Shown here: piece by piece, positions 9,929 to 18,611 of the stretch | Position numbering within the stretch: the first letter of the stretch is position 1 | Layout of the letters: every line of letters starts with the position of its first letter | Translations under genes and position numbers: made by a program | Notes under the pieces: model-generated | The model's database searches: none | What the model was told of the DNA's origin: nothing | The model's input: the letters and a program-made list of their open reading frames with translations, nothing else | Assembly: GCF_014164585.1 (NCBI RefSeq) | Contig: NZ_JACJFM010000039.1 | Location: 1-46,942, forward strand | DNA from: Oceanospirillum sediminis | Lineage (GTDB): Bacteria; Pseudomonadota; Gammaproteobacteria; Pseudomonadales; Halomonadaceae | Length of the DNA stretch: 46,942 nucleotides | Reading direction: 5' to 3'

Positions 9929-10822
9929 TCACACCATATCGCTGACACTATGCTCTAATATGTCAGCAATCCGAGTCGGTTTCTGAAATGGCAGAGAATG
10001 GTCAGCGCCGGCCACCTCAAAGTACTGCCAGCTATTTCTATGCTCCTGCTGATACTGGTGGCAGGCCTTCATAGTATCGAGACTCTTGTTGCCGACAAAA
10101 CTGATTACATTGCTCTGAGCAGCCAGTAAAGCTTCTCTGTCAAGCCGCCGGACTGCATCCGTAACAGCATCCAGCGCCAGAGAAAAACCCCGAACACGGT
10201 GCATCAGTCGGTGTACCGTGGCATGCTCAACTCTCAATGATTTAGAACGCTTCGGAGAAATAAGATTAAGAAACTGAGTAATACCTGGCTCAGGTGACTC
10301 ACCTTCTCTCATCATCTGTGCCGCATGAGAATAGGATTCGCGTACCTGACACATTTCACTCAGGTCCGTTCTTTCCATAAATGCGGGTTCAAGCAAATAA
10401 GTATTAACAAACGCTGAGGACCGGCGTTGTTTCAATAACATGGCAGCCAGCCCTCCAAACGAGTAACCCGCCAGATCCATTTCGAACCAGCCCAGATAAT
10501 CCAGCAGCGCTGATACATCCTCAACGACCTGCTCAATATTAAATTCTGGTTCACTCTGTTCCGCCTGCTCACGGGTCATCACCTGACCATTCTGCAGTGG
10601 CAAGCTGGCTCCCATTCCTCTGAGATCCGGTACCAGCACCTCTCCCCAGCTATGCAAATGGTGCAACGTGGGTTCCCAGGTAAATCCACCATCGACACCA
10701 GCACCGTGCAACATCAGCATTCTTCTGCCATGGGGATTTCTCTGATTACGATAGATCCGATAAAACATCCGGTAACCAGATATATCAGTAGTTCCCGTCT
10801 GACACTGGTAGTGCTCAGCCAT
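9929..10822 (-). CDS. Alpha/beta-hydrolase fold protein
   Basis: A 297-residue cytoplasmic alpha/beta hydrolase. It shows the oxyanion-hole region LMLHGAGVDGG, the strand VLVPDLRGMG and the nucleophile elbow GYSFGG (Ser near residue 121). A late GADHSLPF supplies the catalytic His. The substrate cannot be told from sequence; esters, lactones or C-C bonds are all possible. The ATG has a good GGAGC ribosome-binding site. It lies upstream of the propionate cluster in the same orientation, separated from it by the operator region, so a role in propionate use is possible but unproven. Confidence 0.85.
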   Translation of the reverse strand: MAEHYQCQTGTTDISGYRMFYRIYRNQRNPHGRRMLMLHGAGVDGGFTWEPTLHHLHSWGEVLVPDLRGMGASLPLQNGQVMTREQAEQSEPEFNIEQVVEDVSALLDYLGWFEMDLAGYSFGGLAAMLLKQRRSSAFVNTYLLEPAFMERTDLSEMCQVRESYSHAAQMMREGESPEPGITQFLNLISPKRSKSLRVEHATVHRLMHRVRGFSLALDAVTDAVRRLDREALLAAQSNVISFVGNKSLDTMKACHQYQQEHRNSWQYFEVAGADHSLPFQKPTRIADILEHSVSDMV

Positions 10823-11027
10823 ATTTGCTCCTGTTCTTCTAACAATAAAATAGCAACAACCCGAATTATCTATACTTTCGTCTTAAACTTCATATTAAAA
10901 TGCAATCCGAATCATCAGGTCTGCACAGACCTTTAGCACTCAGCCTGAGATTACATATCGAAAGATAGGCTGATCCGATAAAAGCGTTTAGAATAGCGCG
11001 TTTTTCCGAGCAATAGCCCCGAACTCT

Positions 11028-12404
11028 ATGTCAGCAATCAGCATCATAAGCCTGCCTTACCAGAGCGGGACACACTACTTTCAGCAGATCCGCCATCTGA
11101 CATGTCCTGTCTTACTGGACAGCGGTTATCCGGATAGTCCCTCCGGGCGGTTTGATATTGTCTCTGCCGAACCCGCAGAAAAGATTCATTATGAGCTGGA
11201 CAGCCATATTCCAGCCCTGGATCAACTCCATAACCGGCTGAAAGCTCTCTGCCCGAATCCGAATGACCTGCCAGATACAGAGTTACCCTTTACCGGGGGC
11301 TTTATCGGCGGACTGAGCTATGATCTGGGTCGTCAGCTGGAAAGCCTGCCAGAACAGGCAAAGAAAGATACGGATTTTCCGGTACTGATTGGCGGTATTT
11401 ATAACTGGGCCGTTATCTGTGATCACCAGAAGAAAAACAGCTGGCTGCTGGCACCTGAAACAGAGCTGGAACTCTGGCAAACCAGACTGACTGGCAGCTC
11501 TTCTGAAAACACACTGCCTGCTTTCAGAATTACAGCTCCGTTCCGCTCTCACATCAGCCAGCAAGAATACTGTCGACAATTTAGCACTATCATCGACTAC
11601 ATCAGAGCCGGAGATTGCTATCAGATTAATTTCGCTCAGCGCTTCAGTGCCCTGGCCGAAGGTGATTGCTGGCAGGCCTGGTTAAAAATGCGTGCAGCAA
11701 CCCCGGCACCGTTCAGTGCTTATCTGGATTTTGACCAGCATAAAATCCTCAGTGTTTCTCCGGAGCGTTTTCTGGAACTGCACCAGGGCAGGGTCGAAAC
11801 GAAACCGATTAAAGGTACTGCTCCAAGGCACGACAACCCTGTACAGGATAAAGCCATTGCAGACGAGTTAAGCAACAGTATTAAAAACCGGGCCGAAAAC
11901 CTGATGATTGTCGATCTGCTCAGAAATGATCTGAGTCGGGTCTGTCAGCCAGGCAGCGTACAGGTTCCTCATCTTTTTGCTCTGGAAAGCTACGCTAACG
12001 TACACCACCTGGTCAGTACCGTTACCGGCAGACTACAGCTGGATAAAGATGCAACGGAATTATTGAAGGCCAGCTTCCCGGGCGGTTCAATTACCGGCGC
12101 ACCTAAAATACGGGCCATGGAAATTATCGATGAACTGGAACCCCATCAGCGTAATATCTATTGTGGTTCCGTTGCCTATATTGATTTCAGGGGGCATATG
12201 GACAGCAGCATTACCATACGCACGATACTAGCCAGCCAGCAAGATGAAACACAGTGGCGTATGGATTGCTGGGCAGGCGGGGGGATTGTTTATGATTCAG
12301 AAGCCCACAGTGAATATCAGGAAACCCTGCACAAAGTTGGCAAGATTATCTCGTCTCTGCAACCCGATTTTCTAAACCAGACAGATTCTTCAACATCTGA
12401 ATAA
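11028..12404 (+). CDS. pabB: Aminodeoxychorismate synthase component I PabB
   Basis: PabB aminates chorismate to 4-amino-4-deoxychorismate for folate synthesis, taking ammonia from the PabA glutaminase, which is not in this window. The 458-residue length is normal. The PIKGT motif (Lys near residue 262) is the PabB-specific variant; anthranilate synthase TrpE has PIAGT. The C-terminal chorismate-binding signature includes SFPGGSITGAPKIRAMEII and the GGGIV stretch. It is followed by a strong terminator and appears to be a single-gene unit. Confidence 0.95.
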   Translation: MSAISIISLPYQSGTHYFQQIRHLTCPVLLDSGYPDSPSGRFDIVSAEPAEKIHYELDSHIPALDQLHNRLKALCPNPNDLPDTELPFTGGFIGGLSYDLGRQLESLPEQAKKDTDFPVLIGGIYNWAVICDHQKKNSWLLAPETELELWQTRLTGSSSENTLPAFRITAPFRSHISQQEYCRQFSTIIDYIRAGDCYQINFAQRFSALAEGDCWQAWLKMRAATPAPFSAYLDFDQHKILSVSPERFLELHQGRVETKPIKGTAPRHDNPVQDKAIADELSNSIKNRAENLMIVDLLRNDLSRVCQPGSVQVPHLFALESYANVHHLVSTVTGRLQLDKDATELLKASFPGGSITGAPKIRAMEIIDELEPHQRNIYCGSVAYIDFRGHMDSSITIRTILASQQDETQWRMDCWAGGGIVYDSEAHSEYQETLHKVGKIISSLQPDFLNQTDSSTSE

Positions 12405-12442
12405 AGAGTTGTAGCGAAAAGCGGTCTTTCCCTATCAATCAA

Positions 12443-12476
12443 AAAAGCCGTACTGCAAACAGGCAGTACGGCTTTT
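12443..12476. terminator. Rho-independent terminator after pabB
   Basis: AAAAGCCGTACTGC pairs perfectly over 14 bases with GCAGTACGGCTTTT around a six-base loop, with a T-rich tail on the plus strand and an A-run on the other side. It can serve both pabB and the convergent thrH. Confidence 0.9.
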
Positions 12477-12520
12477 ATTATGATCAGTCGAGTCAGCTGA
12501 TCACCAGACAGGTCCGTATT

Positions 12521-13138
12521 TTACTTTGTCAGATTACGGTTACTGGCTTTCAGGAACTCATCTTTCAGGTCTTCGTAACTATGCACTGCCGGGAACTGAG
12601 GGAATTCCGCAATCACATTATCCGGAGCATGGAACAGAATACCGGATTCAGCCTGTGCCAGCATTGTCGTGTCATTATAAGAGTCGCCTGCAGCAATCAC
12701 ACGGTAGTTCAGCAACTGGAAAGCTCGAACAGACTGCCGTTTAGGATCACGCTGGCGCAGCGTATAATCGGTAATACGCCCCTCATCATCTACTTCCAGT
12801 TTATGGCACAGCAGTGTCGGATAACCCAGTTGTTTCATCAGAGGCGCAGCAAACTCATAGAAAGTGTCAGACAGAATAACCAGCTGAAAACGTTCGCGCA
12901 GCCAGTCAGTAAATTCTTTTGCACCTTCCAGGGGTTCAAGCTCTGCAATCACAGCCTGAATATCAGGCAGCTTCAGGCCATTTTCGTCCAGAATACGCAG
13001 ACGCTGTTTCATCAGCACGTCGTAGTCAGGAATATCGCGAGTCGTCGCTTTCAGCTCTTCAATGCCGGTTTTTTCCGCAAATGCGATCCAGATCTCTGGG
13101 ATCAGTACACCTTCAAGGTCAAGACATGCCAGTTCCAC
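12521..13138 (-). CDS. thrH: ThrH-type phosphoserine phosphatase / homoserine phosphotransferase
   Basis: A 205-residue HAD-superfamily enzyme. The nucleophile motif is DLEGVL (Asp7), the ThrH form in which the second residue of the DxD pair is Glu. Motif II is VILSDTF and the Mg-binding loop is AAGDSYNDTTMLAQA. ThrH removes phosphate from phosphoserine and can transfer it to homoserine. It is monocistronic and convergent with pabB. The 424 bases between it and cysH (13139-13562) show no further gene. Confidence 0.93.
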   Translation of the reverse strand: MELACLDLEGVLIPEIWIAFAEKTGIEELKATTRDIPDYDVLMKQRLRILDENGLKLPDIQAVIAELEPLEGAKEFTDWLRERFQLVILSDTFYEFAAPLMKQLGYPTLLCHKLEVDDEGRITDYTLRQRDPKRQSVRAFQLLNYRVIAAGDSYNDTTMLAQAESGILFHAPDNVIAEFPQFPAVHSYEDLKDEFLKASNRNLTK

Positions 13139-13562
13139 GGAATGGTCCTTTTACTTATTTATAAGGATAGTTTTATGGCGTATTCAGAGGTCACAGACAA
13201 GCACTCAATGAACTGTGACTCTGGCCGGAGCACAGGTTATCACAGATGGCATAACAAGTCAGAAGACCTCCAGGCAGGAGAACTACCACTATAGGCTAAT
13301 GCAGATAATCAGCCAGAATACAGATCGGAAACCGGTGAGCAGCTGAAACGAAGCGTCTCTGTAACAAATAGCCATGCTCTCAGAGAGCCAACAGCCATAC
13401 ATTTCAATACTTTTGTTCAGGTAAGTAATAATCATAGAAGCACTTTTTATTTATTTTTCTTATAAACAGCTGATACCTTATAGCTAAAAATACATAACAT
13501 GTGCGAAACCCTGTGTTCGCCAGCCGTATTGATGAGATTCACCCTGTTTAATGGGATAAGAG

Positions 13563-14294
13563 ATGAGCCAATTTAACGCAAACCAGTTTGCTCTGGAAAA
13601 CGATACCGAGTCCCCTAAGAAAATCATTGCTCAGGCTTTTGAGCAGTTTGACAATATCGCTATTTCCTTCAGCGGTGCTGAAGATGTTCTATTAATTGAG
13701 CTGGCCTGCAAGGTCATCAAAGACCGTAGCAAGATCAGAGTATTTTCACTGGATACTGGACGCCTGCACCCGGAAACCTATCGTTTTATCGACAAAGTTC
13801 GCCAGCATTACGGCATTACCATCGATATAATGACACCAGAACACAACGCCCTGCAGAACTTTGTCCGGGAAAAAGGGCTGTTCAGCTTCTTTGAAGATGG
13901 TCATCAGGAGTGCTGTGGTGTACGTAAAGTAGCGCCATTACGTCGCAAGTTGTCGACTCTGGATGCCTGGATCACCGGTCAACGCAAAGATCAGAGTCCT
14001 GGCACACGAAATAATGTCCCTGTTGCAGAGAATGATACTGCCTTTGGTACTCCGGAAAGCCCTCTGGTGAAATTCAATCCACTGGCAAACTGGAGCTCAG
14101 AGCAGGTATGGGATTTTATTCGTATGTTTGATGTGCCATACAATGAACTGCATGAAAAAGGCTTCACCAGTATTGGTTGTGAACCCTGCACCCGAGCAGT
14201 ATTGCCAAACCAGCATGAGCGGGAAGGCCGCTGGTGGTGGGAAGAATCAACGCATAAAGAGTGCGGCCTGCATTCCGGTAATCTGCAGAAATAA
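13563..14294 (+). CDS. cysH: Assimilatory adenylyl-sulfate reductase CysH ([4Fe-4S] type)
   Basis: CysH reduces activated sulfate to sulfite in cysteine synthesis. The protein is 243 residues. The PAPS-reductase fold signature [10 protein letters not shown] is near residues 35-44. Two cysteine pairs, CC at 117-118 and CEPC at 206-209, bind a [4Fe-4S] cluster and indicate use of APS rather than PAPS, as in Pseudomonas. The C-terminal catalytic Cys is in KECGLHS (near 234). A hairpin follows the gene. Confidence 0.95.
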   Translation: MSQFNANQFALENDTESPKKIIAQAFEQFDNIAISFSGAEDVLLIELACKVIKDRSKIRVFSLDTGRLHPETYRFIDKVRQHYGITIDIMTPEHNALQNFVREKGLFSFFEDGHQECCGVRKVAPLRRKLSTLDAWITGQRKDQSPGTRNNVPVAENDTAFGTPESPLVKFNPLANWSSEQVWDFIRMFDVPYNELHEKGFTSIGCEPCTRAVLPNQHEREGRWWWEESTHKECGLHSGNLQK

Positions 14295-14324
14295 TCTGTA
14301 CACCGCTAAAAATTCAGTCTGGTG

Positions 14325-14347
14325 GCAGCCCATCAGTGATGGGCTGC
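14325..14347 (+). terminator. Hairpin after cysH, possible terminator
   Basis: GCAGCCCATC pairs with GATGGGCTGC around AGT, a perfect 10-base stem 31 bases past the cysH stop. The downstream sequence is not T-rich, so it may act as an mRNA 3'-end stabiliser instead. Confidence 0.5.
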
Positions 14348-14561
14348 TGATTAACTCACTACACAAAAAAATGACTCATGCAAAATCTTCTGGAATACCA
14401 TAAAAGAAGTCTTTTACCCTCTTTCAGATTGTACTCAGCACCGACAACATACCATCCTGATCTATCAGTTTCTTCTGCAGCCTGAACGTCGGATATAATT
14501 CAAAAGAGACTCCAGACTTCTGACATCCAAAGTAAAGCACTGATATCTATCCTTTAACAGA

Positions 14562-15140
14562 TCATAGCTGAAACAGAGATGGGTCACGGATCAAAACCCA
14601 GAGTCCCAGAATAATAAAGGCGCTGCTGGCCACAATCCTGATCCATTTAAGAGGCAACTTTTCAACCGCCAGCTGACCAATCACCACCACAGGAACATTA
14701 GCCAGCATCATACCAACCGTTGTACCCAGTACAACCCAGAACAAAGAATCAAACTGAGCCCCCAGAATGACAGTAGCGACCTGGGTTTTATCACCAATTT
14801 CCGCAATAAAAAACAAAATACAGGTTGCAAGGAAGGCCCCGTACTTTTCATAGCGACTATCATCTTCGTCATCAATCTCATCCGGAATCAGAATCCATAA
14901 ACCAACAGCAATAAAAGATAGTGCTACAACCTGATTCAACCACTCCCCTTGCAGCCAATCAGCGGCAACAGCCCCAAACCAGGCAGCAGCAGCATGGTTC
15001 GCCAGAGTCGCAACGAGAATACCCCAGATAACAGGCCAGGGACGACGGAATTTAGAAATCAGTAAAAAGGCCAGTAACTGGGTTTTATCACCCACTTCCG
15101 CCAGAGCAACAGAGAATGTTGAAAAAAGAAAGGTTTCCAC
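14562..15140 (-). CDS. TMEM165/GDT1-family (UPF0016) transporter, probable Mn2+ exporter
   Basis: A 192-residue inner-membrane protein of six predicted helices in two homologous halves. Each half carries the family's ion-binding signature: AEVGDKTQ (near residue 15) and AEIGDKTQ (near 115). The family exports manganese or calcium in exchange for protons. The manganese role is supported by the yybP-ykoY riboswitch directly upstream. The start is GTG at 15140 (METFLFSTFSVALAE), which matches the family N-terminus. The leader is unusual: the ten bases over the start are duplicated twelve bases upstream. Confidence 0.92.
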   Translation of the reverse strand: METFLFSTFSVALAEVGDKTQLLAFLLISKFRRPWPVIWGILVATLANHAAAAWFGAVAADWLQGEWLNQVVALSFIAVGLWILIPDEIDDEDDSRYEKYGAFLATCILFFIAEIGDKTQVATVILGAQFDSLFWVVLGTTVGMMLANVPVVVIGQLAVEKLPLKWIRIVASSAFIILGLWVLIRDPSLFQL

Positions 15141-15152
15141 TCAGGTTTCCAC
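15129..15152 (-). repeat. Tandem duplication over the GTG start
   Basis: On the minus strand GTGGAAACCT occurs twice, 12 bases apart (15143-15152 and 15131-15140). The upstream copy reads GTG GAA ACC TGA, a three-codon frame closed by a stop just before the real start codon. Confidence 0.6.
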
Positions 15153-15154
15153 AA

Positions 15155-15203
15155 CGGGCCGGTAAAACGTAAACACTATGACACATCACTCCGCACCGGC
15201 CCG
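15155..15203 (-). promoter_or_regulatory. Expression-platform hairpin of the Mn riboswitch
   Basis: CGGGCCGGT (15195-15203) and ACCGGCCCG (15155-15163) form a perfect 9-base GC-rich stem between the aptamer and the GTG start. No T-run follows, so control is more likely at translation than at termination. Confidence 0.5.
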
Positions 15204-15214
15204 GGTTCAGAATG

Positions 15215-15340
15215 TTGCGTCACAGGTCTCGTCAGGCCACAGATCAGATAATCTGAGCAAGGCTGTTTACACCATGGTCATTGAGGACCAACTATGTTGA
15301 TGCAAACCTCAAAGGAGCGACTACTCCCCCGGACGCGGCG
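15215..15340 (-). promoter_or_regulatory. yybP-ykoY manganese riboswitch
   Basis: The minus strand carries both conserved loops of this aptamer: GGGGGAGTAG (15321-15330) and GACGAGACC (15225-15233). The closing stem GCGTC/GACGC (15332-15336 with 15217-15221) frames them. Between the loops is the typical GCATCAACATAGTTGGTC arm. The family binds Mn2+ and switches on manganese exporters, which fits the downstream TMEM165 gene. A TATTAT -10 box lies just upstream at about 15340-15345. Confidence 0.88.
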
Positions 15341-15391
15341 ATAATAGCAAATCTGTCCGGGAGAAAATAGCCCCTTTAAAGAACCGGCACT

Positions 15392-16063
15392 TTATTTATT
15401 ATCAAAATACCTGTGATAATCAAAATTTTTCACCCAGCCGGGCTTCATCACCATAATCGAACTGAGTAGCATGCCATTGATAACAGCCTCTGGCGGCAGA
15501 ATCATGGGTAAAAACAAGAAATATTCACTGGCTATGCGCTGAAAATCCCAGGCACTGGAACCGAGCCAGAGTCCGATCATCAATGCTAATCCTGACGAAA
15601 ATGCCGCCGCTGCACTGGTAAAAAAACCTCCGATAAAGAAAAGAGCAAAAAAATTATCAGGTAACTTCCGGTCGGCCAGATGAAAAAGAATGTGGCTGAC
15701 AACGACAGGAACAACGCCAGTGGTCAGTGCATTGACTCCGAACAGAGACCAGGGTGCTTTTCCAGTCCAGCACATTCCGGCTAATGCCAGAGAACTGGCC
15801 AGTATTGCTAAAGGCCAGCGGAACATCACCGTCAATGTCGTCGCCATCAGAAAATGAATACTGACCAGACTGGTAATATCTGCTTTCATTTGCCACAACA
15901 AGGCAACAAAGACAGTCGCACCCAGATAAACATGCTGAAATGCTGTCTCACTGGCTAACTCCTTCCAGTTTGCTTTTCTGACGGCAAACACCAGAGCCGC
16001 CAGATAGATCGCATTAGCAACCCAAACCCACAAACCGTCGATACTGGCAGAAGAAAAGTTCAT
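15392..16063 (-). CDS. CbiM-like energy-coupling-factor permease (COG3235-type membrane protein)
   Basis: A 223-residue polytopic inner-membrane protein with about six to seven hydrophobic segments. SIHFLMATTLTVMFRWPLAI and the C-terminal PPEAVINGMLLSSIMVMKPGW resemble the CbiM-like permease family, which takes up metal ions such as Co or Ni in ECF systems. No ATPase or second transmembrane partner is encoded nearby, so energisation is unknown. It lies upstream of the manganese riboswitch in the same direction. The substrate is not determinable. Confidence 0.75.
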   Translation of the reverse strand: MNFSSASIDGLWVWVANAIYLAALVFAVRKANWKELASETAFQHVYLGATVFVALLWQMKADITSLVSIHFLMATTLTVMFRWPLAILASSLALAGMCWTGKAPWSLFGVNALTTGVVPVVVSHILFHLADRKLPDNFFALFFIGGFFTSAAAAFSSGLALMIGLWLGSSAWDFQRIASEYFLFLPMILPPEAVINGMLLSSIMVMKPGWVKNFDYHRYFDNK

Positions 16064-16310
16064 ATGTTTCTATCCATACTGAAAATTGCGAGGCAGTTTT
16101 ACTCTGATACTCTTTACGACTCAACCCCACAAAAGGGCCATATCAAATCAGAATAAATTCCATTAGCATACTGCTTTTGACCATAAGTAAAGTATGGATA
16201 AGATTAATCCAATGCACAGAAAAAAGTTTGAGCTGAAACAGTTAGTCTGAACAAAAGACCGGATATTGTATTATTGAGAGGTTTTTAAGCAGATAAGGAA
16301 ACTCAGGGCG

Positions 16311-16336
16311 AAAAAAAGCCCCCATTCCGTGGAGGC
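16311..16336 (-). terminator. Terminator of the candidate small RNA
   Basis: On the minus strand GCCTCC pairs with GGGGGC around ACGGAAT and is followed by seven T residues. The loop itself carries an ACGGA motif. Confidence 0.75.
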
Positions 16337-16405
16337 CTTCTTATATTCGATAACAGCCAGATCCTTTGACTCGCATCCATTGCGCTTTTCTACATTTCCC
16401 CGAGA
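16311..16405 (-). ncRNA. Candidate Rsm/Csr-family small RNA controlled by a GacA-type site
   Basis: A roughly 95-base transcript is predicted from a TATGAT -10 box (16412-16417) to a terminator at 16311-16336. Three ANGGA motifs typical of CsrA/RsmA binding are present. ATGGA is the loop of a CGCA/TGCG hairpin, AAGGA is probably single-stranded, and ACGGA is in the terminator loop. A GGGGA lies near the 5' end. The upstream palindrome is centred about 65 bases before the predicted start, as in RsmX/Y/Z promoters. I see no open reading frame. The call rests on architecture alone; I cannot test homology or expression. Confidence 0.65.
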
Positions 16406-16461
16406 GGCTTAATCATAGAAAAAACATGCCCTTTATCACAGGCGCAAAAGACCTTTATCTT

Positions 16462-16479
16462 TGTAGGAGATATCCTACA
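16462..16479 (-). promoter_or_regulatory. GacA/UvrY-type upstream activating palindrome
   Basis: TGTAGGATATCTCCTACA has the form TGTARG-N6-CYTACA described for GacA-family targets. The inverted repeat extends to eight bases per arm (16461-16480). Confidence 0.65.
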
Positions 16480-16551
16480 ACAAAAGAATCAACGCATGTC
16501 TGCCCCATCTTAAATCGATAAAAATCTCAAATGACGGTCTACTCCAAATGA

Positions 16552-16962
16552 CTAATTTCTGTGTTCAGCAAAGTCGCGGATAACTCTGAGAATATCTGCC
16601 AGCGTAATCATACCCACGAGATGCCCTGTATCATCCATCACCGGAAAACGTCGTCGATTACTTCGAATCATCTTCTGAGCCACTGACACCACATCTTCGT
16701 CAGACAGTATGGTATCAACCTCTGAAGTCATATAGTGTGCAACAGTATCAGCCGAATCATCATAGAAGCTGCCTTTGATCACGTTCTGCAGGCAATCTCT
16801 CTGCGACAGAATACCGATCAGCTCTCCTTTTGCATCAACCACTGGCGCACCGGAAATTTTATGCTCCAGCATCTGATCAATTGCCGAAAAAATATTCATA
16901 TCGGGAGTAAATCTGATTAACAGATCTGGCATGTAATCACTTACCCGAACAGATTTAAGCAT
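16552..16962 (-). CDS. Tandem CBS-domain protein
   Basis: A 136-residue cytoplasmic protein that is essentially two CBS motifs (about residues 8-62 and 76-132). Typical strand-turn signatures are GAPVVDAKGELIGILSQRD and RFPVMDDTGHLVGMITLAD. Such stand-alone CBS pairs bind adenine nucleotides and regulate partner proteins. No partner is evident here. It is followed by the candidate small-RNA promoter, and no terminator is seen between the two. Confidence 0.88.
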   Translation of the reverse strand: MLKSVRVSDYMPDLLIRFTPDMNIFSAIDQMLEHKISGAPVVDAKGELIGILSQRDCLQNVIKGSFYDDSADTVAHYMTSEVDTILSDEDVVSVAQKMIRSNRRRFPVMDDTGHLVGMITLADILRVIRDFAEHRN

Positions 16963-17190
16963 GGTGCTTTCTCCTTACTGAAATTTGAGTAGCAGACAGG
17001 CTGTCACCTCATCTTTAAGTAAAGAACACCATTGAAAGATTTCCAGTAGAATTGAAGGTAAGTTTAAACAGGGTAGTGAGCAAACCTGAAAACCATCACA
17101 GGAATGATCATAGGATTGTCAAAGGGCACAGTTCGTTCAGAATAACAGAGCCCCGCTCAGTGAGAACGAGGACTGTATTCAGACGGAAGA

Positions 17191-18045
17191 TCAGTTAAAT
17201 ACAACCGTTTTATTGCCATGTACAAGCACCCTGTCTTCCAGGTGCCAGCGTAATCCTCTTGCCAGAACGGTTTTCTCAACATCTTTACCCAGACGAACCA
17301 TATCTTCGGAAATATGTCGATGGCTGACACGATGGATATCCTGATCAATAATAGGTCCTGCATCCAGTTCAGCAGTGACGTAGTGACAGGTTGCACCAAT
17401 CAGTTTTACACCACGCTCATAAGCCTGATGATAAGGCTTAGCCCCGGCAAACGATGGCAGGAAACTGTGGTGAATGTTAATAACCCGCCCCACATATTTT
17501 TCACACAGATTAGGTGGCAGAATCTGCATATAACGCGCCAGCACAACACAATCTGCCCCGGCTTGCTCTACAATTTCTTCAACCTTATCAAAAGAAGGCT
17601 GTTTATTATTTTTATCAACCGGCACGTAATGGTACGGAATGCCATGCCACTCAACCAGTTCACGAAAATCTTCATGATTAGAAATAACACATGGAATTTC
17701 ACAATCCAGCTCACCACTGTGCCAACGATGTAATAAATCAACCAGACAATGGGACTCTTTACTGGCCATTAATACAACACGCTTTTTCTTTTCTGAATCA
17801 GAGATATACCAATCCATCTCAAACTCGCGGGCAATGGGGGCAAAAGCAGTACGGAGTTCATCCAGCCCCAGAGGAATGGAATCTGCACGAATCTCATGGC
17901 GCATAAAAAACCAGTTAGCATCACGGTCTGAGTGATGATTAGCTTCAGTAATCCAGCCGCCGTACATTGCCAGAAAGTTACTGACTTTAGCCACAATACC
18001 CACGCGGTCAGGGCACGAAATTACCAGAGTATATGTACGTTCCAT
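17191..18045 (-). CDS. purU: Formyltetrahydrofolate deformylase PurU
   Basis: PurU hydrolyses 10-formyl-THF to formate and THF, balancing one-carbon pools. The 284-residue protein has an N-terminal ACT domain (TLVISCPDRVGIVAKVSNFL) and a C-terminal formyl-transferase fold with INIHHSFLPSFAGAKPY, the catalytic Asn and His, and AELDAGPI with the Asp. I choose the ATG at 18045 (MERTYTLVISCPDR), the family start. The frame extends upstream only to a TTG at 18090. It is monocistronic. Confidence 0.95.
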   Translation of the reverse strand: MERTYTLVISCPDRVGIVAKVSNFLAMYGGWITEANHHSDRDANWFFMRHEIRADSIPLGLDELRTAFAPIAREFEMDWYISDSEKKKRVVLMASKESHCLVDLLHRWHSGELDCEIPCVISNHEDFRELVEWHGIPYHYVPVDKNNKQPSFDKVEEIVEQAGADCVVLARYMQILPPNLCEKYVGRVINIHHSFLPSFAGAKPYHQAYERGVKLIGATCHYVTAELDAGPIIDQDIHRVSHRHISEDMVRLGKDVEKTVLARGLRWHLEDRVLVHGNKTVVFN

Positions 18046-18168
18046 ATCTGCAATTAACCTAAATATTTCAGATAGTTGAGAGACCAGCAAAGAACTTTAC
18101 AGATCCCTTACAAGTGTCAAGCTTATTTTAGTTTTCTAGTCGAATCGGGGATTCTACTACATTCTGTA

Positions 18169-18182
18169 TGCAATGCATTGCA
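18169..18182. repeat. 14-base perfect palindrome upstream of purU
   Basis: TGCAATGCATTGCA is self-complementary, about 125 bases upstream of the purU start. CTTGC/GCAAG repeats lie further right (about 18206-18222). It could be an operator; no regulator is recognised. Confidence 0.45.
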
Positions 18183-18480
18183 AAATACCTGAACGGAACC
18201 TGCTTGCCATAATGCAAGACCTGATTCCTGTGAAACGGTATTTTGTTAAATTGCCATACAGAGGCTCCGCTCTCCTGGTATGAGACCCTTATTTTAATTT
18301 TCGGGCAGGTTCGGCCGAAAAGTATCGGAATATTTCATTCAGGTGCCAGCTCTTACGAAAACTAGTTACATTATAACATCCTATTACAAATGTAATGAAT
18401 AATCGTTATCAGTAACATATATATTTATAGTATTATTCTTTAATTATCCAGCAGCCTTGTTTTTTTATATCACTACCTTC

Positions 18481-18500
18481 TAGATATAGATCTATATCTA
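18481..18500. repeat. 20-base perfect palindrome upstream of the second chemoreceptor
   Basis: TAGATATAGATCTATATCTA is fully self-complementary, 112 bases before the chemoreceptor start, in a 566-base AT-rich intergenic stretch with no gene. A second symmetric element, ATTACAAATGTAAT, is at 18383-18396. Both are operator-like. Confidence 0.5.
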
Positions 18501-18611
18501 CTATGACCTGCACCTTCTATTGAAAATAGTTTATGCAGTAATACTCAGGGTACTGATTAATTATTCTGGCTTACTGATGATGTTTTTCAGATTTGTACAA
18601 CGAGAACACCT

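Noticed and set aside
11571-11580. TGTCGACAAT inside pabB resembling the propionate operator
   Set aside because: Only a partial match within coding sequence and far from any promoter; likely chance.
18046-18090. N-terminal extension of PurU from TTG
   Set aside because: PurU proteins begin at the MERTYTL position; the extra 15 residues are not family-like.
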